Assembly (NCBI GenBank): GCA_030692925.1
Contig: JAUYBY010000013.1
Location: 1 to 57,285 of the forward strand
Direction of reading: 5' to 3'
DNA: 57,285 bases
From: Candidatus Zixiibacteriota bacterium
GTDB taxonomy: Bacteria > Zixibacteria > MSB-5A5 > RBG-16-43-9
Both the position numbers and the translations under genes were made by a program. Below, piece after piece: positions 16,995-25,657 of this stretch (its first letter is position 1; the number at the start of each line of letters is the position of its first letter). Under the pieces are notes generated by a model. It had not been told where the DNA came from and made no database searches. It worked only from the letters and a program-made list of their open reading frames with translations.

Positions 16995-18251
16995 ATGCGC
17001 TTCATTGCAGATTTTCATATTCATTCCAAATACAGCCGTGCTACCTCTCAGGAGATGGAGGTGGAATCTCTCTCCAGATGGGCGGAGATAAAGGGTATCT
17101 CCCTTCTGGGAACTGGGGATTTCACCCATCCTACGTATCTTTCTGAGTTAAAAGAAAAGTTAGAGCCTCTGGGGAATGGGCTTTTTCAATTAAGGAGTAA
17201 AAAAAACTCGGTTAAATTCATCCTTACTGCTGAACTGAACAATATTTTTCACCAGGGAGGCAGGCTAAGGAAAATCCATAATATCATCTTTGCCCCGTCC
17301 TTTGAGGTGGTTGATAAGATCAACAAGAAGTTAGCGAATTTAGGGAAATTAGAATCAGATGGCAGGCCTGTATTTACTTTCTCAGCTAAAGATTTGGCAA
17401 GACTTATCCTGGGGATTTCTCAGGAATGTCTGATTATTCCTGCGCATGCCTGGACCCCCTGGTTTTCCATCTTCGGGGCAAATTCAGGTTTTGATTCGAT
17501 AGAGGAATGTTTTGGAGAATACTCAAAATATATCTATTCGATCGAGACCGGGCTTTCATCTGACCCGCAGATGAACTGGAGATTGTCCAATCTGGATAAA
17601 ATTACTTTGCTCTCGAATTCGGATGCCCATTCTCCTTCCAAGCTTGGAAGGGAGGCTAATGTATTTGACTGTGAGATGGACTATAAAGAGATTGCCGAGG
17701 TGATTAAGACCAAAGATAAGAGCAAGTTTTTATATACCGTTGAATTTTTCCCGGAGGAGGGGAAGTATCATTTCGACGGGCACAGGAACTGCGGGATTTT
17801 ATTCTCGCCAGCGGAGACCAGGAAGAATAAATTTATCTGCCCGGTCTGCCATAAAAGGATAACGGTTGGAGTAATGCACCGGGTGGAGGATTTAGCTGAT
17901 AGACCAGATGGGTTCGTCCCGCCTAATTCAATACCTTTTAAAAACCTTATCCCCCTGCAGGAGATAATCGCTGAAGCTTTGGGTCAGGCACCTGATACCA
18001 AAGGGGTGGAAGAAGAATATAAAAAGATGATCCAGAACTTCGGCAATGAATTCAGAATTCTTTTAGACCTTTCGATCGAGGAGCTATCCTCAAAAACCCC
18101 ACCAAAAATATTTGAAGGAATAAAAAGGGTGCGCGAAGGTAAATTGAATATTATCCCTGGACATGATGGGGTCTATGGGAAGATAAAGATTTTTGAAGAA
18201 GGGGAGAAGGTAGAAGTAAAGAAAGATACTGAGCAGTTGGGGTTATTTTAA
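16995..18251 (+). CDS. PHP-domain endonuclease of the EndoQ family (DNA repair)
   Basis: 418 residues. N-terminal PHP signature FIADFHIHSKYSRATS, then GTGDFTHPTYL, LTAELNN, IIPAHAWTPWFSIFG and LLSNSDAHSPSKLGRE supply the metal-binding His/Asp set. A zinc knuckle follows: NCGILFSP with FICPVCHKRITVGVMHRVED. This architecture is that of endonuclease Q, known in archaea and some bacteria, which nicks DNA 5' to deaminated bases (uracil, hypoxanthine) and AP sites. The protein ends in QLGLF, matching the bacterial beta-clamp-binding consensus QLxLF. No ribosome-binding site; a hairpin terminator follows. Confidence 0.85.
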   Translation: MRFIADFHIHSKYSRATSQEMEVESLSRWAEIKGISLLGTGDFTHPTYLSELKEKLEPLGNGLFQLRSKKNSVKFILTAELNNIFHQGGRLRKIHNIIFAPSFEVVDKINKKLANLGKLESDGRPVFTFSAKDLARLILGISQECLIIPAHAWTPWFSIFGANSGFDSIEECFGEYSKYIYSIETGLSSDPQMNWRLSNLDKITLLSNSDAHSPSKLGREANVFDCEMDYKEIAEVIKTKDKSKFLYTVEFFPEEGKYHFDGHRNCGILFSPAETRKNKFICPVCHKRITVGVMHRVEDLADRPDGFVPPNSIPFKNLIPLQEIIAEALGQAPDTKGVEEEYKKMIQNFGNEFRILLDLSIEELSSKTPPKIFEGIKRVREGKLNIIPGHDGVYGKIKIFEEGEKVEVKKDTEQLGLF

Positions 18252-18319
18252 AGCATAAAGGCAATTTCCAGATGGATCCAAATGGACACGAATTGTCTCT
18301 ACAAAAAAACAGCCCGTAG

Positions 18320-18346
18320 CGTCCGGGTTTATCCCGGACGTTTTTT
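18320..18346 (+). terminator. Intrinsic terminator after the EndoQ-like gene
   Basis: CGTCCGGG / CCCGGACG stem with a 5-nt loop, followed by six T. The preceding GTAG makes this look like a repeat element recruited as a terminator. The rest of the 18252-18508 gap holds TGGATCCAAAT (18277-18287), a word shared with 7054-7102, and nothing coding. Confidence 0.8.
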
Positions 18347-18508
18347 CTCAGGTTCTTAAGACTTTGATTTATCCAGAAGATTCGTATATTAGGTAAAAAG
18401 CTTTTCTGCCTATCTTTTCCGCAAAGTCTGTCCTCCAGGAAAGGTTTTGTAATTGTTGCCGATAAAAAAGATGTGTGGAATAAGGCTGGGATAAGAGGAG
18501 ATTTTAAG

Positions 18509-19012
18509 GTGAACTTATCAAAGTACTTTAAACCTGAGTTTATCAAGTTAGAGCTGGAGACCAAAATCGAGTTCGATGAGGAAAACGGTCTCCATCCCCA
18601 GAAGAAGCTCTGGAGGACAAAGGAAGCTATTTTAGAGGAGTTAGTTGAGCTTCTGGATAAGTCCGGAAAAGTCTGCAACAAGCATAAACTTCTTTTAGAC
18701 CTTTTGAACCGGGAGAAAAAATCCTCTACCGGTATTGGAAAGGGTATTGCCATACCGCACGTGAGGACTATGCAGGTGCGAGAATTTATAATTGGCTTTG
18801 CCCGCTCCAAAGAGGGTTATGAATTCGATTCCTTAGATGGGAAACCAGTTCATCTTTTCTTCGTAATGGGAGCCCCGCCCTACGATGACTCCCTTTACCT
18901 GAAGGTGTTTAAAGCCATAGCCGAGCTTTTCCATTCAGATACTTTCGAGGAAGAGCTTAGGTCCGCGACCTCAGAGTACGAGATAATCAGGGCTATTCAG
19001 AAAGTTGAGTAA
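18509..19012 (+). CDS. PTS EIIA type-2 domain protein (PtsN/EIIA-Ntr-like)
   Basis: 167 residues from GTG 18509, preferred over ATG 18473 because AGAGGAGA lies 8 bases upstream. After about 50 residues without a recognised domain, the EIIA-2 domain contains TGIGKGIAIPHVRT, with the phosphorylatable His, then VHLFFVMGAPPYDDSLYLKV. PtsN-like proteins accept phosphate from the HPr-like NPr and tune potassium, nitrogen or envelope stress pathways rather than importing sugar. No transporter domains are nearby. The ppdK gene, also a PEP enzyme, is the downstream neighbour. Confidence 0.82.
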   Translation: MNLSKYFKPEFIKLELETKIEFDEENGLHPQKKLWRTKEAILEELVELLDKSGKVCNKHKLLLDLLNREKKSSTGIGKGIAIPHVRTMQVREFIIGFARSKEGYEFDSLDGKPVHLFFVMGAPPYDDSLYLKVFKAIAELFHSDTFEEELRSATSEYEIIRAIQKVE

Positions 19013-19020
19013 GCTTTTTT

Positions 19021-19070
19021 GGAGTGTATTTGCCAGGTCAATCCTTGCATAGTTATGGACCAGCCACTCC
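19021..19070. repeat. Degenerate GGAGTG/CACTCC element before ppdK
   Basis: GGAGTG (19021-19026) and CACTCC (19065-19070) form the outer arms; the inner palindromes are eroded. It resembles the better-preserved copies at 34336, 35274 and 54053. Confidence 0.45.
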
Positions 19071-19166
19071 GAAATTAAGTCGTTGATAATCAACAAATTA
19101 ACGTCCTATTAGATTGAAATTTCCTCTACCATTTACCTTCATTTTTTCGATTCTTTTAGAATTTAC

Positions 19167-19194
19167 TTGATTTTTGCAAGCTTTTTGATAAATT
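19167..19194 (+). promoter_or_regulatory. Possible promoter of ppdK
   Basis: TTGATT (19167-19172), 16-nt spacer, TAAATT (19189-19194) in an A/T-rich stretch 50 bases before the ppdK ATG. A moderate match only. Confidence 0.4.
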
Positions 19195-19246
19195 AGAGAA
19201 TCTTAAATTAAGCTCATTATATAAAAAACTTATTTGGAGGTAAGAA

Positions 19247-21991
19247 ATGCCCAAGAAAGTGAAAAAAGTAACAAGGAAGGAAAAGCCTGCTAAGAAGGCT
19301 GAAAAAGTTTCTCAGGCACCAAAAGTTGAGAAATATATTTACTTCTTCGGAGGAGGAAAAGCAGAGGGAGGCAGGGAGTTAAGGGACCTCTTAGGGGGCA
19401 AAGGCTCAGGTTTAGCTGAGATGACCAATATCGGTATCCAGGTTCCGCCTGGTTTTACCATCACCACCCCGATGTGCAACCAGTTTTATAAAAACGATAT
19501 GAAACTCCCCAAAGAACTGCATAAGGAGTTGAAGGATAATATCTCCAGACTTGAAAAAATCTATGGGGCAAAATTCGGTGACCCTTCACATCCGCTTCTT
19601 CTTTCGGTCAGGTCCGGGGCAAAATTCTCCATGCCTGGGATGATGGACACTATTCTGAATTTAGGGTTAAATGACAAAACTGTGCAAGGGCTTATCAAGA
19701 AAACCAGCAATGAGAGGTTCGCATACGACTCCTATCGGCGGTTTGTCCAGATGTTCGGAAACGTGGTGATGGGACTGGATAAATCTGAGTTCGAGGAGAT
19801 AATCCAGAAGAAAAAAGAGGCTAAAGACATAAAGCTGGATACCTCCCTGACGGTCGAGGATTTAAAAGAGATAATCGGGAAATATAAAAATAAGATAAAA
19901 CATAAAACCGGAGAGGAATTTCCCCAGGATTCTTACAAGCAGATGGAAATGGCTATTGAAGCTGTTTTCAAATCCTGGAACACACCAAGGGCTATAACCT
20001 ACCGCCGGTTGAACAACATCCCTGGAGATTTAGGAACTGCTGTCAATGTCCAGGCAATGGTCTTCGGAAATATGGGTGAAAACTCCTGCACCGGTGTGGG
20101 GTTTACCCGTAATCCTTCCACTGGAGAGGATAAATTTTACGGGGAGTACCTGATCAATGCTCAGGGCGAGGATGTGGTTGCCGGGGTAAGGACGCCAAAG
20201 CCGATTCAACAATTGGAAAAAGAGATGCCTCGAGTCTATAAGCAGTTGAAAGGGATTACTTCAAAATTGGAAAAACATTTCAGGGATATCCAGGACTTCG
20301 AGTTCACGGTTCAGGAAGGTAAGCTTTATATGCTGCAAACCCGGACAGGTAAGAGAACTGCACCAGCAGCAGTCAAAATAGCTGTGGATATGGTCAAGGA
20401 GAAACTTATCACCAAAGAAGAAGCTCTGATGAGAATAGAGCCTGCCCAATTAGACCAGCTTCTGCATAGAAGGATTGACCCCAAAGCCCAGGTAAACGTC
20501 ATCGCCAAAGGATTAGCCGCCTCACCTGGTGCTGCTACGGGCAAAGTTGTCTTCACTGCAGATGATGCTGTGAAGTTGGCTCAGGCAGGCGAAAAAGTCG
20601 TTTTAGTACGGCAGGAGACCAGCCCGGATGATATTCACGGAATGGCAGTTGCCCAGGGGATTTTAACTGCCAGGGGTGGGATGACCTCTCATGCGGCTGT
20701 AGTAGCCCGGGGCATGGGTAAATGCTGTGTGGCAGGGTGCGAGGAGATCAAAGTCAACGACCAGAGAAAGGTCTTCACAGTTGGCGGCACAGTGGTCAGG
20801 GAAAGAGATATCATCTCCTTGAACGGCTCAACTGGTGAGGTCATCTTGGGTGAGGTTCCCACAATCGATCCTGAGCTTTCAGGTGAATTCGGGGAATTTA
20901 TGAAATGGGCAGATGTGATCAGGAGGCTTAAGGTCAGAACCAATGCGGACATCCCCAGGGATGCAGCCCAGGCGATGAAATTCGGAGCAGAAGGGATAGG
21001 TTTGTGCCGAACCGAACACATGTTTTTTGCCAAAGACAGGCTCCCGATTGTGCAGGAGATGATCCTGGCAAAGACCAGAGAGGAGAGGGAGGTTGCTTTA
21101 GACAAGCTCCTACCTTTTCAGAAAAGTGACTTCAAGGGGTTGTTTGAGACAATGAAGGGTTATCCGGTGACCATTCGCACCCTGGATCCTCCTTTGCACG
21201 AGTTCTTACCGAATCGGGAGGAGCTGATGGTGGAGGTAGCATTGATGAAGACCAAGGGCGAAGATGAGGAGAAGTTGAAAGAGAAAGAAAGGCTCTTAGC
21301 CCGGGTTGAGGAGTTGCACGAGTTCAACCCGATGTTGGGTCTAAGAGGCTGCAGGTTGGGGATTCTTTATCCGGAGATAACCCAGATGCAGGCAAGAGCT
21401 ATCTTTGAAGCTGCTTGCGAATTAGCCCGTGCAGGGAAGATAGTTATGCCTGAGGTGATGATCCCTCTGGTGGGGAATATAAACGAGTTCAAAAACCAGC
21501 GAGAGATCGTGGTAAACGTGGCTGAAGAGACCATTAAAAAATATAAGGTAAAGCTGAAATATTTAGTTGGCACTATGGTCGAAATCCCCAGGGCTTGTCT
21601 GACCGCAGACGAGATCGCCTCAGAGGCAGAGTTCTTCTCTTTCGGCACCAATGACCTGACCCAGACCGTATATGGTTTCTCCAGGGATGATTCTGGGAAA
21701 TTCACCAAATATTACCTGGAACACAAAATCCTTCCCAATGACCCGTTTGTTTCGATTGATGTCAACGGAGTGGGCCAACTGATGGAACTTGGAGTGAAAA
21801 AAGGAAGAGCCACCAAGCCAGATTTGAAAATCGGCATCTGCGGAGAGCACGGGGGAGACCCGGATTCAATCCTCCTGTGTCACAGGTTAGGCCTGGACTA
21901 CGTAAGCTGTTCTCCCTTCAGAGTCCCCATCGCCCGCTTAGCCGCAGCCCAGGCGACTTTGGGAAGGATAAGTAAGGAAGTAACTGAATAA
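19247..21991 (+). CDS. ppdK: Pyruvate, phosphate dikinase
   Basis: 914 residues with a Lys-rich N-terminal extension of about 30 residues, then the ATP-grasp domain (LLGGKGSGLAEMTNIGIQVP, SVRSGAKFSMPGMMDTILNL, QTRTGKRTAPA), the swivelling phosphohistidine domain (ILTARGGMTSHAAVVARGMG with the catalytic His) and the PEP/pyruvate barrel (GAEGIGLCRTEHMFF, EFFSFGTNDLTQTVYG, GICGEHGGDPDS). It interconverts pyruvate + ATP + Pi with PEP + AMP + PPi. Together with the PPi-type phosphofructokinase at 48498 it points to pyrophosphate-linked glycolysis. GGAGGT stands before the ATG. Confidence 0.97.
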   Translation: MPKKVKKVTRKEKPAKKAEKVSQAPKVEKYIYFFGGGKAEGGRELRDLLGGKGSGLAEMTNIGIQVPPGFTITTPMCNQFYKNDMKLPKELHKELKDNISRLEKIYGAKFGDPSHPLLLSVRSGAKFSMPGMMDTILNLGLNDKTVQGLIKKTSNERFAYDSYRRFVQMFGNVVMGLDKSEFEEIIQKKKEAKDIKLDTSLTVEDLKEIIGKYKNKIKHKTGEEFPQDSYKQMEMAIEAVFKSWNTPRAITYRRLNNIPGDLGTAVNVQAMVFGNMGENSCTGVGFTRNPSTGEDKFYGEYLINAQGEDVVAGVRTPKPIQQLEKEMPRVYKQLKGITSKLEKHFRDIQDFEFTVQEGKLYMLQTRTGKRTAPAAVKIAVDMVKEKLITKEEALMRIEPAQLDQLLHRRIDPKAQVNVIAKGLAASPGAATGKVVFTADDAVKLAQAGEKVVLVRQETSPDDIHGMAVAQGILTARGGMTSHAAVVARGMGKCCVAGCEEIKVNDQRKVFTVGGTVVRERDIISLNGSTGEVILGEVPTIDPELSGEFGEFMKWADVIRRLKVRTNADIPRDAAQAMKFGAEGIGLCRTEHMFFAKDRLPIVQEMILAKTREEREVALDKLLPFQKSDFKGLFETMKGYPVTIRTLDPPLHEFLPNREELMVEVALMKTKGEDEEKLKEKERLLARVEELHEFNPMLGLRGCRLGILYPEITQMQARAIFEAACELARAGKIVMPEVMIPLVGNINEFKNQREIVVNVAEETIKKYKVKLKYLVGTMVEIPRACLTADEIASEAEFFSFGTNDLTQTVYGFSRDDSGKFTKYYLEHKILPNDPFVSIDVNGVGQLMELGVKKGRATKPDLKIGICGEHGGDPDSILLCHRLGLDYVSCSPFRVPIARLAAAQATLGRISKEVTE

Positions 21992-22002
21992 ATTTGTATT
22001 GC

Positions 22003-22075
22003 GTAGGGACAGAACATCGTCCTGTCCACGCTATCGAAATATCCTTGGTAGGGGCACGGCATGCCGTGCCCCTAC
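22003..22075. repeat. Two adjacent palindromic elements after ppdK
   Basis: The first (22003-22027) reads GTAGGGACAG...CTGTCC, truncated on the right. The second (22048-22075) is a perfect 28-base palindrome with arm GTAGGGGCACGGCA. They may act as a terminator for ppdK, but there is no T-tract. Confidence 0.8.
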
Positions 22076-22142
22076 AGTTTTTGTGTTCCAAGAGGGGAAA
22101 AGACTTGATTTAGCCATATTTGATATTAAATTGTAAATAAAT

Positions 22143-23360
22143 ATGAGAATTAAAATTAGCCTGCAAGACAAAATCTCTTCGAGGATGAAAAAACTGGGCG
22201 AATACGTTTTCGCGGAGATGGTTCAGGCAAAAAGAAAAGCCTTAGATTCAGGGATTGAGGTTATTGACCTTTCTGCTGGTAATCCGGACCTGCCTCCTCC
22301 GAAAGAGATCATCGAGGCTTTGAAAAGAGAAGCAGATAATCCGGAGAATCACAGGCATCCGGTTTATGAAGGGGTAATCGAGCTAAAGGAGGCAATCAGC
22401 GATTGGTTTTATCATAGATTCAATATCAGGCTCGATCCGGAAGAAGAGATTTTAGTTTTAATCGGTTCAAAAGAGGGGTTATCTCATCTGCCTTTGGCTT
22501 TCTTAAACCAGAACGATTTTGCCATAATCCCCAATCCTGCTTATCCTGTTTACAAAAGAAGCGTTATTCTTGCAGGAGGCAAGGTTTTTGAAGCTCCTCT
22601 TTTAAAGGAAAATAATTGGCTGCCTGATTTGGATAAGATAAATAAAAGGATTCTGGATAAAGCTAAACTTTTATATCTAAATTACCCCAATAATCCTACC
22701 GGAGCTTTGGCACCGAAGGAATTCTTGGAAAAAGCTGTCAGATTTGCCAGAAAGAATAAGCTCATCCTGTGTAATGATATGGCTTATTCTGAGATTACTT
22801 TTGATGGAGAAAAGTCTTTTAGTCTAATGGAGATTTCAAGGACAAAAGAATATACTCTTGAGTTTCATTCGTTTTCTAAAACTTATTCTATGTCTGGCTG
22901 GAGATTGGGTTTTGTGGTGGGGAATAAAAAGCTCATCCGGATTTTGAGAGATTTAAAAACAAATTTGGATTCAGGCGTTTTTCACGTGATTCAAAAAGCA
23001 GCCATAACTGCCCTTTCACTTCCTCCTCAAGTTACGAACTCAATCTGTCGAACATATGAGAATAGAAGGGATATTTTAGTCCCGGGCTTAAAATCCTTAG
23101 GGTTTGATGCAGAATTGCCCAAAGGAGGGATTTTCGTCTGGGCTAAAATTCCCGTCCGAATGGATCCATACTGGAGAAGGAGAAGCTCAAAAAGAATCAG
23201 TTTAGAGCTTCTGAATAAAATCGGGGTTTTAACCACTCCGGGTTCAGGTTTGGGTTCTGCTGGAGAAGGGTATCTGAGGTTCTCCTTAACGGCATCTGAA
23301 CAGAAGCTAAGAGAAGCTTTAGAGAAGATGAAAAAATCTAAAGAAATATGGGGAGGTTAA
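22143..23360 (+). CDS. PLP-dependent aminotransferase class I/II (LL-diaminopimelate aminotransferase-like)
   Basis: 405 residues. Fold type I features: AGNPDLPPPKEIIEAL near the N-terminus, LNYPNNPTGALAP, CNDMAYSEITFDG and the PLP-lysine motif FHSFSKTYSMSGWRLGFV, with the C-terminal substrate Arg in GYLRFSLTASEQKL. The YNPNNPTGA-type and SFSKTYSMSGWR strings place it near DapL/alanine aminotransferases; the exact substrate is uncertain. No Shine-Dalgarno. A weak promoter (TTGATT 22105, TAAATT 22127) would give an almost leaderless mRNA. A lipoprotein gene follows after 1 base. Confidence 0.85.
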   Translation: MRIKISLQDKISSRMKKLGEYVFAEMVQAKRKALDSGIEVIDLSAGNPDLPPPKEIIEALKREADNPENHRHPVYEGVIELKEAISDWFYHRFNIRLDPEEEILVLIGSKEGLSHLPLAFLNQNDFAIIPNPAYPVYKRSVILAGGKVFEAPLLKENNWLPDLDKINKRILDKAKLLYLNYPNNPTGALAPKEFLEKAVRFARKNKLILCNDMAYSEITFDGEKSFSLMEISRTKEYTLEFHSFSKTYSMSGWRLGFVVGNKKLIRILRDLKTNLDSGVFHVIQKAAITALSLPPQVTNSICRTYENRRDILVPGLKSLGFDAELPKGGIFVWAKIPVRMDPYWRRRSSKRISLELLNKIGVLTTPGSGLGSAGEGYLRFSLTASEQKLREALEKMKKSKEIWGG

Positions 23361-23361
23361 G

Positions 23362-24096
23362 ATGAAGAAATTAACATTATTTTTAGTCGTAGCAATTTTC
23401 TTATTCAGCTTTTCCTGCGAGAAAAAACCGACGGGTCCTACCACTCAAAAACCGACTTTTACTATATATGGGGTGGTAGTAAAGGATTTGAACATCTCAA
23501 AAGATATTGCCGCTTTTACAGTTTCAAGAAATGATACCCTGTTTAATAGCGCTATCGTCAAAGTAGGAAATAAAACCATACCCAACACTATTTCAGGTTT
23601 ATACTATAAAGAGTTCCAGGATACAACTTTCCATGTGAAAACCGCCTATACAGACTCAATAATCAGTCCTCAGGATACAGTAACCATAACTTTCAGATTT
23701 GCAATGCCGGACATTTTTAGCGCAAGTATTAACCCTGCAGATTCTGTAAATGAAAATGGTCTTGCAGTTGTTGTCACCTGGACGACATCTGATTCAGCTA
23801 CAGCATATATCATAAGCGTAGTTAAGGGTGACACTATCCCCGGAGCTGTATTACATAAAGCTATTGTAACTGGTCCATTGACAACTATTCCCCCGGATGC
23901 TTTTCGTAAACCCAATGGTGATGTGGTATCAGGTCTTTATTGGGTATATATGGTAGCTTATAATAAAAGTTTTGTTAGTTATCCTGATATGCCATTTACA
24001 CTGCCTTCAGGTCTGCCAGCTAATAACATTTCAGGAGCAAAAGGGACCATTGGTGCTGGAGTAATTGCAGAAAAAATCACCATAAGAGTGCCATAA
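23362..24096 (+). CDS. Putative lipoprotein, unknown function
   Basis: 244 residues. Signal peptide and lipobox FSFSC (Cys at about residue 19), a Pro/Thr linker, then beta-rich Ig-like sequence (FTIYGVVVKDLN, VVVTWTTSDSATAYIISVVK, SGLYWVYMVAY). The middle resembles a fibronectin-III-type fold by pattern only. GGGAGG lies a few bases upstream, inside the end of the aminotransferase gene, and murQ begins 13 bases after its stop, so the three form a compact group. Confidence 0.65.
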   Translation: MKKLTLFLVVAIFLFSFSCEKKPTGPTTQKPTFTIYGVVVKDLNISKDIAAFTVSRNDTLFNSAIVKVGNKTIPNTISGLYYKEFQDTTFHVKTAYTDSIISPQDTVTITFRFAMPDIFSASINPADSVNENGLAVVVTWTTSDSATAYIISVVKGDTIPGAVLHKAIVTGPLTTIPPDAFRKPNGDVVSGLYWVYMVAYNKSFVSYPDMPFTLPSGLPANNISGAKGTIGAGVIAEKITIRVP

Positions 24097-24109
24097 CTGG
24101 AATTTTATT

Positions 24110-25048
24110 TTGTCAAAAAAAGTTTTTAATGAAATTAAAAATTTAGTTACCGAAGCAAGAAATCCTGCTACTTTTGATATTGATTCAAAATCCACCCTGC
24201 AGATTTTGAGACTGATTAATGCTGAGGATAGGAAAGTTCCTTTAGCAGTCGAAAAACAGATACCTCAAATTGCCAAAGGGGTAGAGCTGATCGTTCAGGC
24301 TATCAAAAAAGGGGGCAGGCTTTTTTATATCGGAGCAGGGACCAGCGGGAGGTTAGGGGTTTTAGATGCGGCAGAATGTCCGCCCACTTTCGGAACTGAT
24401 CCCAAGATGATCAGAGGAATCATAGCAGGTGGATATAAGAGCTTGATTCGTTCAAGAGAAGGGGTGGAGGATAATTCAGAAGCTGGCGGAAAAGATTTGA
24501 AAAGGGCTGGTCTGAAGAAAGGAGACGTTCTGGTGGGGATAGCCGCGTCCAAAAGAACCCCTTATGTGTTAGGGGCTTTAAAATATGCAAAAAGAATCGG
24601 GACAAAAACTATTTTCATCTCCTGCAATCCGATAAAAGGGCTTAAAGTCAAGCCTGACGTGGTAATCTCTCCGCTTTTGGGACCTGAGGTCTTAACCGGC
24701 TCCACCCGGATGAAGGCTGGAACTTCACAGAAGCTGATTTTGAACATGCTCTCCACTGCTGCAATGATAAAGATAGGTAAGGTCTACGAAAACCTGATGA
24801 TTGACCTGCAGGCAAAAAGCCTGAAACTTAAAGAGCGGTCTAAGAGGATAATAATGCAAGTAACCGGGGTTAATTATAAACAGGCAGAAAAATACCTTGG
24901 CCTTTCCGGAGGAAGTGTAAAAACCGCTCTGGTAATGATACTTTCAAACGTAGATAAAAGAGAGGCAGAAAAGAGATTGAAAAAAGCTGGCGGTTTTGTA
25001 AGAAAAGCTGTAGCGGAAGGTTTTAGCCTTCCACAAATGGAGGTCTGA
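24110..25048 (+). CDS. murQ: N-acetylmuramic acid 6-phosphate etherase
   Basis: 312 residues with a TTG start; no ATG or GTG is better placed. The SIS-domain signature is LFYIGAGTSGRLGVLDAAEC, followed by IIAGGYKSLIRSREGVEDN, VLVGIAASKRTPYVLGAL and GSTRMKAGTSQKLILNMLST, all standard MurQ motifs. It opens the lactyl ether of MurNAc-6P to give GlcNAc-6P in peptidoglycan recycling. The last 13 codons (AVAEGFSLPQMEV) and the TGA lie in a palindromic repeat (25010-25061), which appears to have replaced the original 3' end. Confidence 0.93.
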   Translation: MSKKVFNEIKNLVTEARNPATFDIDSKSTLQILRLINAEDRKVPLAVEKQIPQIAKGVELIVQAIKKGGRLFYIGAGTSGRLGVLDAAECPPTFGTDPKMIRGIIAGGYKSLIRSREGVEDNSEAGGKDLKRAGLKKGDVLVGIAASKRTPYVLGALKYAKRIGTKTIFISCNPIKGLKVKPDVVISPLLGPEVLTGSTRMKAGTSQKLILNMLSTAAMIKIGKVYENLMIDLQAKSLKLKERSKRIIMQVTGVNYKQAEKYLGLSGGSVKTALVMILSNVDKREAEKRLKKAGGFVRKAVAEGFSLPQMEV

Positions 25049-25061
25049 AGACCTCCGCTAC
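25010..25061. repeat. Two-hairpin element forming the 3' end of murQ
   Basis: Outer arms GTAGC / GCTAC. First inner palindrome GGAAGG-TTTTAG-CCTTCC, linker ACAAAT, second inner palindrome GGAGGTCT-GA-AGACCTCC. The murQ stop codon (25046-25048) straddles the second loop. It is the same family as 35170-35228. Confidence 0.85.
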
Positions 25062-25108
25062 ATTCTAAGAGGGAAGACCCGGTCAACTCATCCCGAAAAA
25101 GGAGTTTT

Positions 25109-25339
25109 ATGGACGTCAAATATAAACTTCTTCGCAACTTACCCAGTCGATTGTATGCTGAGATGCTAAAGGAATCCCTGCAAAATTCAGGAATCACCTC
25201 CGTGATAAAAGGGGATGATGTCGGGATAATGTTAGGGAGCTATTCAACCACCTCACCAGTGGAGATCAGCCTGTGGGTCCAGGAGGAAGACTGGGAAAAA
25301 GCCAACCAGATTGCGGACGGGATGTTAGATCATATTTAG
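25109..25339 (+). CDS. DUF2007-type small protein
   Basis: 76 residues. LLRNLPSRLYAEMLKESLQNSGI, the short loop GDDVGIMLGSYS, and ISLWVQEEDWEKANQIADGM match the DUF2007 (putative signal-transducing protein) pattern of a small ferredoxin-like alpha/beta domain. Function unknown. AAAGGAG lies 5 bases before the ATG. It follows murQ across the repeat and could be part of the same transcript. Confidence 0.75.
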   Translation: MDVKYKLLRNLPSRLYAEMLKESLQNSGITSVIKGDDVGIMLGSYSTTSPVEISLWVQEEDWEKANQIADGMLDHI

Positions 25340-25657
25340 AAATAAACCTCACCAATTACAAACCTGTCTTTTGTCATTCTGACCAGTACAGGGGGAAGAA
25401 TCTATAACATTTAGTCGTAGATGCTTCGTCCCCTACGGGGACTCAGCATGACAAGTCAAGAAAAAAATGTCGACTATCTCAACAAAGGCAGGATGACCAA
25501 TTCTCACAATTTCAGATACTTAATCTCTTTTTAAGATATTTAGCCTATCTTAATTGAAAAAGTTTACCTTGGTTCTCTTAATCCATCTCATAATCTTGAC
25601 GATAATCAATAAGAAAGGATTAACCTCTTGGGTAGAATTCCCCTCGAGTGGTGAAAT
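25340..25657. other. 318-base gap before the HEAT-repeat gene
   Basis: No gene. It contains the GTCATTCTGA element (25373-25453), and then an A/T-rich stretch with no convincing promoter. Confidence 0.5.
25373..25453. repeat. GTCATTCTGA-family interspersed repeat
   Basis: GTCATTCTGA at the left, GGGGGAAGAATCT inside, and CTCAGCATGAC at the right. It is the same family as 46608-46698, where the right arm is TCAGAATGACA. Elements of this wording are common in intergenic DNA of many uncultivated bacteria (general knowledge, not checked). Confidence 0.65.

Noticed and set aside
20326..21850. Several open frames antisense to ppdK
   Set aside because: Shadows of a highly conserved, well-supported gene.
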